From JBBIMP01 sp037444305 (GTDB taxonomy: Bacteria > Acidobacteriota > UBA6911): 64,000 nucleotides of DNA. Of this stretch, positions 8,366-16,912 are shown piece by piece. The position numbers and the translations under genes were made by a program. Each line of letters starts with the position of its first letter. Positions within the stretch are counted from its first letter, which is position 1. The stretch covers positions 1 through 64,000 of the forward strand of contig JBBIMP010000011.1 in NCBI GenBank assembly GCA_037444305.1, written 5' to 3'. The notes under the pieces were generated by a model, which saw only the letters and a list, made by a program, of their open reading frames with translations, was not told the DNA's origin and searched no databases.

Positions 8366-8860
8366 TTGGACAACATCGACGCAGGCGCACAGGAGTATAA
8401 GGACCAGGTCGTCGCGGTCAACCGCGTCACCAAGGTGGTGAAGGGCGGCAAGAACCTGAGCTTCAGCGCTCTGGTGGTCGTGGGCGACCAGAACGGGATG
8501 GTCGGCTACGGCATGGGCAAAGCCAAAGAGGTGCCGCAGGCCATCCGCAAGGGCATCGAGCAGGCCCGGAAAAACATGATCCGGGTGCCCCTGAACGGCC
8601 GTACGATCCCGCACGCGGTCAAGGGCCGCTACGGCGCCGGACTGGTCATGCTCAAGCCGGCGTCGGAAGGGACAGGCGTGATCGCCGGCGGGCCGGTGCG
8701 CGCGGTCGTCCAGTCCGCGGGCATCTCCAACATTCTGACCAAGTCGCTGGGCAGCACCAACCCGCACAACGTCGTGAAGGCCACCTTCGATGGACTGAAG
8801 CGGCTGAAGGAGCCGTCCGAAGTGGCGCGCCTGCGCGGCAAACAGGTCGAGGAATTGTAG
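8366..8860 (+). CDS. rpsE: 30S ribosomal protein S5
   Basis: This 164-residue protein has the S5 double-stranded RNA-binding fold motifs: VVAVNRVTKVVKGGKNLSF, GYGMGKAKEVPQAI and GNILTKSLGS-like ISNILTKSLGSTNPHN. S5 helps maintain decoding accuracy. The start is TTG 8366, with GGGAGGAAG ending only one base before it, so spacing is short but no better start fits the conserved N-terminus. rpmD follows after two bases. Confidence 0.96.
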   Translation: MDNIDAGAQEYKDQVVAVNRVTKVVKGGKNLSFSALVVVGDQNGMVGYGMGKAKEVPQAIRKGIEQARKNMIRVPLNGRTIPHAVKGRYGAGLVMLKPASEGTGVIAGGPVRAVVQSAGISNILTKSLGSTNPHNVVKATFDGLKRLKEPSEVARLRGKQVEEL

Positions 8861-8862
8861 CC

Positions 8863-9078
8863 ATGGGAGCGAAAGCCAAGAAGCAGGCCGCGACGCTCCG
8901 GATCCAGTATGTCCGGAGCGCCATTGGAGCGCCGCAGAAGCACAAACTGATCATCAAGGGCCTGGGTTTCAAGCGACTGAACCAGGTCGTGACCCGGGTG
9001 GATACGCCCGCGGTCCGGGGAATGGTGGCCAAGGTGCCTCACCTGGTCAACATCCTCGATTCTCAAAAAGGTGAATGA
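8863..9078 (+). CDS. rpmD: 50S ribosomal protein L30
   Basis: The 71-residue protein carries the L30 signature RIQYVRSAIGAPQKHKLIIKGLG (here quoted by its parts: RSAIGAPQKH, LGFKRLN, VRGMVAKVPHLV). L30 is a small two-helix, three-strand protein of the 50S subunit that many bacteria lack. The gene sits between rpsE and rplO, two bases after the former and overlapping the latter by four. Confidence 0.95.
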   Translation: MGAKAKKQAATLRIQYVRSAIGAPQKHKLIIKGLGFKRLNQVVTRVDTPAVRGMVAKVPHLVNILDSQKGE

Positions 9079-9533
9079 CAATGGCACTGACACTCAACAG
9101 CCTCGCGCCCGCGAGCGGAGCGACGCGCAAAAAGAAGCGGGTCGGACGCGGCATGGGCAGCGGGCACGGCAAAACCGCGACCCGCGGTTACAACGGGCAG
9201 AAGTCCCGCTCGGGCGCCTCGATCCGGGCAGGTTTCGAAGGCGGGCAGATGCCGCTTCACCGGCGGCTGCCGAAACGGGGGTTCACCAACGTCTTCCGCA
9301 AGGAGTATGCGGTCGTCAATCTGGCGAGCCTGGATGTTTTCGAGGCTGGGACCACGGTGGATCCGGAAGCCTTGCGGGCGAAGGGGCTCGTCAAGAAGCT
9401 CCTGGACGGAGTCAAGATTCTGGGCAACGGGGACTTGGAGAAGGCCATCCATGTGCGCGCCCACAAGATCAGCAAGAGCGCGGAGGAAAAGATCCGCAAG
9501 GCGGGTGGCACGTTCGCGGTCATAGGGCAGTAG
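9075..9533 (+). CDS. rplO: 50S ribosomal protein L15
   Basis: This 152-residue protein has the glycine-rich N-terminal part KKRVGRGMGSGHGKTATRG and GFEGGQMPLHRRLPKRGF, both L15 signatures. L15 binds 23S rRNA late in assembly. The start at ATG 9075 overlaps rpmD by four bases; a second ATG at 9081 would trim two residues. secY follows after 36 bases. Confidence 0.97.
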   Translation: MTMALTLNSLAPASGATRKKKRVGRGMGSGHGKTATRGYNGQKSRSGASIRAGFEGGQMPLHRRLPKRGFTNVFRKEYAVVNLASLDVFEAGTTVDPEALRAKGLVKKLLDGVKILGNGDLEKAIHVRAHKISKSAEEKIRKAGGTFAVIGQ

Positions 9534-9569
9534 CGGAGAGCACCGGCGCAAGCCGGGCGGTCAGGAAAA

Positions 9570-10982
9570 ATGCCAGAAGAGAAAAGCCCAATTCTGAGAT
9601 CGATTAAGAACATCGCCAACATCCCGGATCTCCGCAAGCGGATCCTCTTCATGCTGGGACTGCTGGCGGTTTATCGCATCGGTGCCTTCATTCCGACGCC
9701 CGGGATCAACAACGAGGCGCTGGAACAGCTCTTCCAGACGCAGGCGGGCACCATTTTCGGATTCCTCGACATCTTCTCGGGCGGCAACCTGCGGCGATTC
9801 AGCATTTTCGCCCTCGGGATCATGCCTTACATCACGGCATCGATTATCCTGCAGCTGGCAACCGTCGTCGTCCCCTACCTCGAGAAACTCTCGAAAGAAG
9901 GCGAGCTGGGACGGCGCAAGATCACGCAGTACACCCGGTACCTGACCATCGGATTGACTCTCTTCCAGGCCTTCATGACGGCCATGGCGCTGGAACGGTC
10001 GGGCGGGGGCGGGCCGGATATCGTCGTGAATCCCGGGTGGGGCTTCCGTTTCATGGTGATGATCACCCTGACTACCGGAACGGCGTTCATCATGTGGATC
10101 GGAGAGCAGATTTCCGAGCGGGGCATAGGAAACGGCATCAGCCTGATCATCTTTGCCGGCATCGTGGTCGGGCTGCCGTTTGCCATCATGGAGATTTTCA
10201 CCAACGTACAGCAGCGGACCTGGTCCATTTTCACCGTCCTGCTGCTGCTGGTCGTGATGGTGGCGGTGGTCGCGGCGGTCGTTTACGTCGAGCGCGGCCA
10301 GCGGAAGATACCGGTGCAATACGCGAAGCGGGTCGTGGGGCGGCGCGTGTACGGCGGACAGGCCACCCACCTGCCGCTGAAGGTCAACTCCGGCGGCGTG
10401 ATCCCGGTGATCTTCGCGGCGTCGATCGTGTCCATCCCGTCCACGCTCGGGGTGGTCTTCCCCCAGACATTCCTGGCCAACCTGTCGGCGCAGCTGGCCC
10501 TGGGCATGCCGCTGTACCTGCTGCTCTATATCACGGGCATCATCTTCTTTGCGTTTTTCTATGTAAGCATCATCTTCAATCCGATGGAGGTGGCCGACAA
10601 CATCCGGAAGTACGGCGGCTATATCCCGGGTATCAGGCCCGGCAAGAGGACCGCGGAGCACATCGACCGGATTCTGAGCCGGCTGACGGCGGCGGGCTCG
10701 ATCTACCTAGTGCTGGTCTGCCTGCTGCCCGAGTTCCTCATGTCGGGCTTCAAGGTGCAGCCCCTGCCCTTCATCGGGCCGCGGCTGGACGATTTCCTGA
10801 ACTCGTTCGGCCTCGCCTGGCTGACCACCGGGCTGGGCGTCACGTTCTACTTTGGCGGGACCTCGCTCCTGATCGTCGTCGGCGTGGCGATGGACACTGT
10901 GCAGCAGATTGAATCCCAGCTCATAATGAGGCACTATGACGGGTTCCTGAAGAAAGGGCGCGTCAGGGGGAGAAGGGGCTAG
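9570..10982 (+). CDS. secY: Protein translocase subunit SecY
   Basis: This 470-residue integral membrane protein is the pore subunit of the SecYEG channel. It has the SecY N-terminus (NIPDLRKRILFMLGLLAVYRIGAFIPTPG, seen in parts) and the signature GIMPYITASIILQL near residue 85. About ten hydrophobic segments follow, and the loop motif GKRTAEHIDRIL is near residue 350. It is slightly longer than E. coli SecY (443). Its place after rplO is standard. Confidence 0.98.
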   Translation: MPEEKSPILRSIKNIANIPDLRKRILFMLGLLAVYRIGAFIPTPGINNEALEQLFQTQAGTIFGFLDIFSGGNLRRFSIFALGIMPYITASIILQLATVVVPYLEKLSKEGELGRRKITQYTRYLTIGLTLFQAFMTAMALERSGGGGPDIVVNPGWGFRFMVMITLTTGTAFIMWIGEQISERGIGNGISLIIFAGIVVGLPFAIMEIFTNVQQRTWSIFTVLLLLVVMVAVVAAVVYVERGQRKIPVQYAKRVVGRRVYGGQATHLPLKVNSGGVIPVIFAASIVSIPSTLGVVFPQTFLANLSAQLALGMPLYLLLYITGIIFFAFFYVSIIFNPMEVADNIRKYGGYIPGIRPGKRTAEHIDRILSRLTAAGSIYLVLVCLLPEFLMSGFKVQPLPFIGPRLDDFLNSFGLAWLTTGLGVTFYFGGTSLLIVVGVAMDTVQQIESQLIMRHYDGFLKKGRVRGRRG

Positions 10983-11020
10983 CGGCGGATGAAGCCGTCC
11001 TGGCGGCGAGAGGCGGAGCA

Positions 11021-11707
11021 ATGGCGGAAACGGGCAAACGGGGCGCGATCATCCTGCTCGGCGCGCCGGGCGCCGGAAAAGGCACGCAGGGCCGGAAGCT
11101 GAGCGAGCGCCTGCGCCTGCCGGCCATATCGACCGGGGACATTCTCCGGGAGGCCGTGCGGACGGGGACCGATCTCGGCAAGCGGGTGCAGGAATTCCTG
11201 AACTCGGGCGGGCTCGTTCCCGACGAAGTCGTGAACGAAACCGTGAGTCTGAGGCTCCACCAGCCCGATTGCGCGCGGGGCTTCATCCTCGATGGTTTTC
11301 CGCGAACCGTGGGGCAGGCCGAGTTTCTCGAGCGCGAGTATGCCGGGGAGGGGTTGGAGTTCCTGGCTGTCGGGATCGGGGTGAGCGACCGGACGCTGCT
11401 CCGGCGGCTGACCGGGCGGCTGTCCTGCCCCGACTGCGGCAAGGTCTTTCACAGGGAGGCGAATCCCAGCGGGAAGGGAGATCGCTGCGACGCCTGCGGC
11501 GCGGGCCTGGTCGTGAGGCGGGATGATACCCCGGAAGTCGTGCAGGAGCGGCTACAGATCTACCACCAGTCGACCCGGCCGCTGATCGAGCACTACCGCC
11601 GGAGCGGTGCGTACGTGGAGGTGGATGGCGAGGGCTCCGTCGAGGAGATCTGCCGGCAGATCGCCGAGGTTGTGACGAGTAGAAACCAGGCCGACGCAGC
11701 CGGGTAG
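11021..11707 (+). CDS. adk: Adenylate kinase with zinc-binding lid
   Basis: The 228-residue enzyme interconverts ATP, ADP and AMP. The P-loop GAPGAGKGTQ is at residues 14-23 and DGFPRT is near residue 91. The lid carries four cysteines (C136, C139, C156, C159), the zinc-binding form common outside enterobacteria. It follows secY as usual, but the next gene is infA after 19 bases. map, normally found here, is missing. Confidence 0.97.
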   Translation: MAETGKRGAIILLGAPGAGKGTQGRKLSERLRLPAISTGDILREAVRTGTDLGKRVQEFLNSGGLVPDEVVNETVSLRLHQPDCARGFILDGFPRTVGQAEFLEREYAGEGLEFLAVGIGVSDRTLLRRLTGRLSCPDCGKVFHREANPSGKGDRCDACGAGLVVRRDDTPEVVQERLQIYHQSTRPLIEHYRRSGAYVEVDGEGSVEEICRQIAEVVTSRNQADAAG

Positions 11708-11726
11708 CGGCCGCGCACAGAGGAAT

Positions 11727-11945
11727 ATGCCCAAAGAGGATGCGATCGAAGTCATGGGGACGGTCATTGAAACCCTCCCCAATGCCATGTTCAGGGTGGA
11801 GCTCGAGAACAAGCACCTGGTGCTGGCGCACGTGTCGGGCAAGATGCGCAAGAACTTTATCCGCATCCTGCCCGGGGACAAGATCCTGGTGGAACTGTCG
11901 CCCTACGACTTGACCCGCGGCCGCATCGTCTACCGTTACAAGTAG
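11727..11945 (+). CDS. infA: Translation initiation factor IF-1
   Basis: The 72-residue product has the usual IF-1 length and OB-fold motifs: PKEDAIEVMGTVIETLPNAMFRVELEN (parts visible), LAHVSGKMRKNFIRILPGD and SPYDLTRGRIVYRYK. IF-1 binds the ribosomal A site during initiation. It lies between adk and rpmJ; a 123-base spacer to rpmJ holds no gene. Confidence 0.98.
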   Translation: MPKEDAIEVMGTVIETLPNAMFRVELENKHLVLAHVSGKMRKNFIRILPGDKILVELSPYDLTRGRIVYRYK

Positions 11946-12068
11946 GCGGCGGCACGGGGGGCGCCCGGCAGAGGCAGCGGGCAGAGGATTCCGCCCGCAG
12001 CGCGAGGCCCGGGAACAGAATCAGCCGCCGGGTCAGCCGCGGGAACGGAGGAAGACGGAGTTTGAATC

Positions 12069-12182
12069 ATGAAAGTAAGAGCATCGGTAAAGAAGATGTG
12101 CAGCAAATGCAAGGTGGTCCGCAGGAAGCGGGTGATAATCATCCAGTGCGCCAATCCCAAGCACAAGCAGCGGCAGGGATAG
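12069..12182 (+). CDS. rpmJ: 50S ribosomal protein L36, zinc-binding form
   Basis: This 37-residue protein begins MKVRASVKKMCSKCK and ends HKQRQG. C11, C14, C27 and H32 form the zinc site of the C+ form of L36. It is too short for most ORF callers but its place between infA and rpsM and exact family length make the call firm. Confidence 0.96.
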   Translation: MKVRASVKKMCSKCKVVRRKRVIIIQCANPKHKQRQG

Positions 12183-12216
12183 GGCGGCCTGCCTTGCAGA
12201 AGGACGGAGGATAATC

Positions 12217-12579
12217 TTGGCTAGAATCGCCGGAGTGGACCTGCCGCTCAACAAGAGGGTGCAGGTCGGTCTCACGTACATTTTTGGAATCGGAAATACC
12301 CGGGCGGGGAAGATCTGCCAGGAAGCCAGCGTGGATGTCCACACCAAGGTGAAGGATCTCACCGAGGACGAGGTGGTCAAGATCCGCAACATCATCACCC
12401 GGGACGGGATGGTGGAAGGCGACCTGCGCAAGGCCGTGTCCCTGGATATCAAGCGGCTCATGGAAATCGGCTGCTATCGGGGGCTGCGGCACCGGCGCGG
12501 ACTGCCCGTGCGCGGGCAGCGGACGCACACGAACGCACGGACCCGGAAGGGCCCGCGGCGCACCGCCGGGAAGAAGTAA
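12217..12579 (+). CDS. rpsM: 30S ribosomal protein S13
   Basis: The 120-residue protein begins MARIAGVDLPLNKRV and has YIFGIGNTRA and GLRHRRGLPVRGQRTHTNARTRKG (seen in parts), all S13 hallmarks. S13 contacts tRNA and bridges to the 50S subunit. It starts at TTG 12217 with GGAGG six bases upstream. It opens the alpha-operon segment with rpsK, rpsD, rpoA and rplQ. Confidence 0.97.
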   Translation: MARIAGVDLPLNKRVQVGLTYIFGIGNTRAGKICQEASVDVHTKVKDLTEDEVVKIRNIITRDGMVEGDLRKAVSLDIKRLMEIGCYRGLRHRRGLPVRGQRTHTNARTRKGPRRTAGKK

Positions 12580-12660
12580 TCCGGGCGCGATCAGCGGCTG
12601 AACGGAGGGGCGCGGCGCTTGCGTGACCGCTCCTCGAGGTTCGAGCATCAGGAGAGGCGA

Positions 12661-13068
12661 ATGGCAGAGAAATCCAAGAAGACGGGCAAGAAGAAGGCCG
12701 GGCGCAGGCGCGAAAAGCTGAATGTGCCCGCCGGGATTGCCCACATTTTGGCGACCTTCAACAACACGATCATCAGCATCACAGACCTCGACGGCAATCT
12801 GCTGGCCGCGAGCAGCGCCGGCGCCGTCGGGTTCAAGGGCTCCCGCAAGGGAACGCCCTTCGCCGCGCAGCAGGCCGCGTCCGCCGCGGCAAATGCCGTG
12901 CGGGACTTCGGGATGCGCACCTTGCAGGTGGTGATCAAGGGGCCGGGTGCGGGCCGCGAATCGGCTATCCGCGCCCTGCAGGCGGCCGGGCTCGAGGTGA
13001 AGACCATCCGGGACCGCACGCCGATTCCGCACAACGGGTGCCGGCCCACGAAGCGGCGCCGCGTCTGA
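12661..13068 (+). CDS. rpsK: 30S ribosomal protein S11
   Basis: The product is 135 residues from ATG 12661, with AGGAGAGG just upstream; an in-frame start at 12619 would add an atypical tail. It has a basic N-terminal stretch, then GIAHILATFNNTIISITD and the C-terminal motif DRTPIPHNGCRPTKRRRV. S11 forms part of the platform near the mRNA exit. Confidence 0.97.
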   Translation: MAEKSKKTGKKKAGRRREKLNVPAGIAHILATFNNTIISITDLDGNLLAASSAGAVGFKGSRKGTPFAAQQAASAAANAVRDFGMRTLQVVIKGPGAGRESAIRALQAAGLEVKTIRDRTPIPHNGCRPTKRRRV

Positions 13069-13139
13069 TCCCGGAAGGCGTTCGGCAATGGCCGCGGCAG
13101 GCGGGCGGCCTCAGGGAAGCATGAAAGAGGAGAACACCC

Positions 13140-13775
13140 TTGGCAAGATACCGTGATGCAAAATGCCGGCTGTGCCGGCGTGAAGGAATGAAGCTCTTCC
13201 TGAAGGGGGAGCGCTGCTACAAGGATTCGTGCGCGATCGAAAAGCGCAACTGGCCGCCCGGCCAGCATGGCAAGAGCCGGCGTCCGAGAAAGGCGAGCGG
13301 CTACGGGCTCCAGCTGCGCGAGAAGCAGAAGGTGCGCCGCATTTACGGAGTCCTGGAAAAGCAGTTCTCCAACAATTTCGCGAAGGCGGAAAAGAAGAAG
13401 GGCATCACCGGCGAGACGCTGCTCATCAACCTGGAGCGGCGCCTCGACAACATCGTCTGCCGGCTCGGGTTTGCCACCTCGCGCGACCAGGCACGGCAGC
13501 TCGTGGCGCATGGGCACGTGTTCGTGAACGGGCGGAAGGTGGACATCCCCTCGGTCCTGGCGAATCCCGGCGATGTCATCAGCCTGCGCGAACGCACCCG
13601 CAAGGTGGCGCCCCTGCTCGATGCCGTGGCCGGCGTCGGGGGCCGAGGCGGAGTGCCGCCGTGGCTCGAACTGGATGCCGACAACCTTAAGGGGACGGTG
13701 CTCTCGCTGCCCAGGCGCGAGGATCTGCAGCTGCCGATCGACGAACAGCTCATCGTCGAACTCTATTCGAAGTAG
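13140..13775 (+). CDS. rpsD: 30S ribosomal protein S4, zinc-binding form
   Basis: This 211-residue protein has the S4 N-terminal domain with C9, C12, C26 and C31, a probable zinc site. An S4 RNA-binding domain follows (ERRLDNIVCRLGFATSRDQARQLV region, around residues 95-155). It starts at TTG 13140 with GAGGAG seven bases upstream. S4 nucleates 30S assembly and in many bacteria represses the alpha operon; no operator was identified here. Confidence 0.97.
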   Translation: MARYRDAKCRLCRREGMKLFLKGERCYKDSCAIEKRNWPPGQHGKSRRPRKASGYGLQLREKQKVRRIYGVLEKQFSNNFAKAEKKKGITGETLLINLERRLDNIVCRLGFATSRDQARQLVAHGHVFVNGRKVDIPSVLANPGDVISLRERTRKVAPLLDAVAGVGGRGGVPPWLELDADNLKGTVLSLPRREDLQLPIDEQLIVELYSK

Positions 13776-13788
13776 TGGGGGGGGAGAA

Positions 13789-14778
13789 ATGAAGAGAGGT
13801 TTTCAAAGGCCGAAAAGACTGCTTTGCGACTTGGAAACGCTGAGCCCGACCTACGGGCACTTCTATGCCCAGCCCTTTGAGCGGGGATTCGGCACGACCA
13901 TCGGAAACGCCCTGAGACGGGTGCTTCTCTCGTCGATCGAGGGCGCCGCAATCACCGCCATCAAGATCGAAGGGGTGCTGCACGAGTTCACGCCCATCCC
14001 TAACATCACCGAGGATGCCACCAACATCATCATGAACCTCAAGCAGGTGCCCATCCAGCTGAACGCGGAGAACGGCAAGACGATCTACCTGGAAGCCGAT
14101 GAGCCGGGCCCGGTAACTTCGGGCAACATCACGGCCGACGCCGACGTGGAGATCCTCGACCCGAATATCCACATCGCGACCATCGGGGAGGGCGGCAGCC
14201 TCAAGATCGAGATGCGCGTCAAGAACGGGCGCGGCTATGTCCAGGCGGACGAGAACTTCGACAAGGACTTGCCGATCGGCTACATCCCGCTCGATAGTGT
14301 CCACTCGCCCATCAAGCGGGTCAACTACACGGTTGAGGCGACCCGCCTGGAACAGACCACCGATTACGACAAGCTGATCCTGGACGTCTGGACCAACGGC
14401 TGCATCCACCCGATGAGCGCGATCGCGGAGGCGGCTGAGATCCTGCGCCGGCACATGTCGATCTTCATCAACTTCGAGCCGACGGAGCCGGCGGAGGAGG
14501 AAGAGAAGGAACCGGCCAGCGGCCCCTTGATGGCACACCTCGACAAGTCGGTCGAAGAACTGGAGCTCTCGGTGCGCTCCTACAACTGCCTGAAGAACGC
14601 GGGCATCAAGACCATCAAGGAGCTCGTGCAGAAGACCGAGACTGAAATGCTCAAGACCAAGAATTTCGGCCGCAAGTCCCTGAACGAGATCAAGGAAATC
14701 CTCTCCGAGATGAATTTCAGCTTCGGCATGAAATTCGGCGAGGACGGAATTCCGGTCAAACCGGCAGCCGCAGAATAG
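13789..14778 (+). CDS. rpoA: DNA-directed RNA polymerase subunit alpha
   Basis: The product is 329 residues from ATG 13789; an overlapping longer frame from 13573 reads through rpsD and is not used. The N-terminal dimerisation domain has FERGFGTTIGNALRRVLLSS near residue 35 in family form. An acidic linker near residue 245 precedes the C-terminal domain with SVEELELSVRSYNCLKNAGI and GRKSLNEIKEIL, which binds promoter UP elements and activators. It sits between rpsD and rplQ as usual. Confidence 0.98.
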   Translation: MKRGFQRPKRLLCDLETLSPTYGHFYAQPFERGFGTTIGNALRRVLLSSIEGAAITAIKIEGVLHEFTPIPNITEDATNIIMNLKQVPIQLNAENGKTIYLEADEPGPVTSGNITADADVEILDPNIHIATIGEGGSLKIEMRVKNGRGYVQADENFDKDLPIGYIPLDSVHSPIKRVNYTVEATRLEQTTDYDKLILDVWTNGCIHPMSAIAEAAEILRRHMSIFINFEPTEPAEEEEKEPASGPLMAHLDKSVEELELSVRSYNCLKNAGIKTIKELVQKTETEMLKTKNFGRKSLNEIKEILSEMNFSFGMKFGEDGIPVKPAAAE

Positions 14779-14816
14779 GGGAGCCGGGACGCGGCCGCAA
14801 ATCGGAGATTGGAGTC

Positions 14817-15296
14817 ATGAGACATCGAGTGTCTGGAAGAAAACTTGGCCGCAAGACGGCCCACAGGATGATGATGTTCCGCAACATGGTGACCTCTCTT
14901 CTCGACAAGGAGAGGATCCGCACGACGCTGCCCCGGGCCAAGGAACTGCGGCCCATCGCGGAACGTATGATCACGCTGGGAAAGAGGGAGTCGCTGCACG
15001 CCCGCCGTCAGGCGCTGGCCTTCATCAAGGATCCCGAGGTCGTTTCGAAGCTCTTCTCCACCCTGGCGCCGCGTTTCGCGCAGCGGAACGGCGGCTACAC
15101 CCGCATCGTCCGGCTGGGCTTCCGCGACGGCGACGGCGCGCAGATGGCAATCCTGGAACTGCTGGGCGGCGAGTACCAGGCCGCCAAGGGCGGCAAAAAA
15201 GCCCGCAAGAAGGCGGAGAAGGAGAGCGCCGCCGAGGAAAAGCCGAAGGCCAAGGGCGCCGCGAAGAAGGCGAAGGAAAAGAAGAAGGAAGACTGA
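14817..15296 (+). CDS. rplQ: 50S ribosomal protein L17 with basic C-terminal tail
   Basis: The 159-residue protein has the L17 start MRHRVSGRKLGRKTAHR and the motif GGYTRIVRLGFRDGD. The L17 core ends near residue 118. About 40 residues rich in lysine, alanine and glutamate follow, a tail seen in some phyla and probably disordered. It is the last ribosomal gene of the run; ribA follows after 43 bases with no clear terminator. Confidence 0.96.
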   Translation: MRHRVSGRKLGRKTAHRMMMFRNMVTSLLDKERIRTTLPRAKELRPIAERMITLGKRESLHARRQALAFIKDPEVVSKLFSTLAPRFAQRNGGYTRIVRLGFRDGDGAQMAILELLGGEYQAAKGGKKARKKAEKESAAEEKPKAKGAAKKAKEKKKED

Positions 15297-15339
15297 AGCG
15301 GCCGCGCAGCCGTCAGCGACCGCTGATCCGGCGGACAGA

Positions 15340-15933
15340 ATGAGATTTGGCAAGGTTCCACGGGCCGCACTCCCGACAAAGTATGGCGAGTTCGTGGTCT
15401 ACGGGTTCCGGGACGAGGAGTCGGGAGAGGAAGCCATAGCACTCGTTGCGGGAGAGGTGGGGCCGGACAGGGCCGCCCTCGTCCGGATTCACTCCCAGTG
15501 CCTCACCGGCGACGTTTTCGGTTCGGGCCGCTGCGACTGCGGCGAGCAGCTGCACGAAGCCTTGCGGGTGATCGCGCGCGCCGGTTGCGGAGTTCTTGTC
15601 TACCAGCAGCAGGAAGGCCGCGGCATAGGCCTGATCAACAAAATCCACGCCTACGAACTCCAGGACCAGGGACTCGACACCGTGTCGGCCAACGAAGAGC
15701 TGGGCTTCGGCGCGGACCTGCGGGACTACGCCATGCCGGCGGAGATCCTCAAATACCTGGGAGCCACGACGATCCACCTCCTGTCCAACAATCCCGAAAA
15801 GGTCCAGGGACTGGAAGGAGAAGGGGTGAAGGTGAACAAGCGGATTCCTCTGGAGATCGCCCCCAACTCCGCCACCCAGGACTATCTGCGCACCAAGAAG
15901 GAAAAGCTGGGCCACCTTCTTTCAAAGATCTGA
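15340..15933 (+). CDS. ribA: GTP cyclohydrolase II
   Basis: This 197-residue cytosolic enzyme converts GTP to a diaminopyrimidine, the first step of riboflavin synthesis. Zinc ligands C54, C65 and C67 (CLTGDVFGSGRCDCG) match the known family spacing. QQEGRGIGLINKIHAY and LSNNPEKV are also present. It is the stand-alone RibA, not the RibBA fusion. It may be read through from the ribosomal run. The other riboflavin gene seen, ribD, is about 42 kb away. Confidence 0.97.
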   Translation: MRFGKVPRAALPTKYGEFVVYGFRDEESGEEAIALVAGEVGPDRAALVRIHSQCLTGDVFGSGRCDCGEQLHEALRVIARAGCGVLVYQQQEGRGIGLINKIHAYELQDQGLDTVSANEELGFGADLRDYAMPAEILKYLGATTIHLLSNNPEKVQGLEGEGVKVNKRIPLEIAPNSATQDYLRTKKEKLGHLLSKI

Positions 15934-15996
15934 GGAACGATCCCGCTCCGGCACACGGCCAAAGCTCCGCCATGGCAATCGGGACGCGCACGCCGA

Positions 15997-16857
15997 TCAG
16001 AGTTGGGCCAGCAGACGGCGGGCCCTCTCGGCCAGGGGATGGCCGGGATAGCGTTTGAGAAAGTCCTCAATCCGGCTCTTGGCTTCCGGCACGCGGCCGG
16101 CGTGAGCCAGGATTTCTGCCGAAAACAGCGTGGCGCGCGGCGTCACGTCGCTTTCCGGGTACAGCTTGCGGAGCCGCTCGACGGTTGCCAGTGCGGCATC
16201 CGTTTCCTCCTGACCGGCCTGGCAGGCAGCCAGGTAAAACATGGCGACATCTGCTGCCCCGGACTTGTTCTGGGGATCCAGGTTGCCGATCTTTTCGAAA
16301 CGGGTTCGCGCCTCGGCGATCCTCGTCCGGTTGAAGTATTCCTGCCCAAGCGCCAGCAGGATCTGCACGTTCGCGGAATCCTCTTTTTCCGCCGCTCTGA
16401 GGTTGCCGAAAGACTCGGGATTCTCCCTCGCAGCGGTCAGCCGTTCGAGGAATTTTTCGGGCGGCATGTACCCCTCCAGCCTTTCGAACTCACTGCCGTC
16501 CGCATTGAGGAGCAGGACAATGGGGAATCCCCGGATTCCCAGATCCCGGCTCAGCCTGATCCCGTCGGGATCCTTTTCCGCGTCGAGCCGCAGAAACACG
16601 TGCTTGACGCTCTCGGCAATGACGGCCTCATCGGTCCAGGTGCCGGCGTCCATGCGCCGGCACCACCCGCACCAGTCCGTGAAGATGAAGGCTACGATGA
16701 GCTTCGCCTCCGCGTTCGCCTCCGACATGGCGTCCGTGAGGGTCAGTTTCCAATCGATCTGATTCGGACGGCCGAGGCCGGTACAGCCCAAGGCCAGTGT
16801 CATGGCCAGGGCGACGGCAAAGCCGGCGGCAATCCTGCGCGGGGGAGAGAATGGCAT
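15997..16857 (-). CDS. Thioredoxin-fold lipoprotein with TPR-like repeats
   Basis: From ATG 16857 the product is 286 residues, with AAGGA upstream. A hydrophobic leader ends at C25 (LALGC), a probable lipoprotein signal, so the protein is likely membrane-anchored in the periplasm. A thioredoxin-like domain follows with CGWC at residues 63-66 and a cis-proline-like GFPIV near residue 105. The C-terminal half looks like helical TPR repeats. A disulfide or thiol role on exported proteins is inferred; the substrate is unknown. It is convergent with ribA and lies 55 bases from the next minus-strand gene, possibly in one operon. Confidence 0.8.
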   Translation of the reverse strand: MPFSPPRRIAAGFAVALAMTLALGCTGLGRPNQIDWKLTLTDAMSEANAEAKLIVAFIFTDWCGWCRRMDAGTWTDEAVIAESVKHVFLRLDAEKDPDGIRLSRDLGIRGFPIVLLLNADGSEFERLEGYMPPEKFLERLTAARENPESFGNLRAAEKEDSANVQILLALGQEYFNRTRIAEARTRFEKIGNLDPQNKSGAADVAMFYLAACQAGQEETDAALATVERLRKLYPESDVTPRATLFSAEILAHAGRVPEAKSRIEDFLKRYPGHPLAERARRLLAQL

Positions 16858-16912
16858 GCAAAGTCCTTTCGCGACCTGTCCCGATCGAAAGTGCAATGTT
16901 ACCAGCCTTTGT

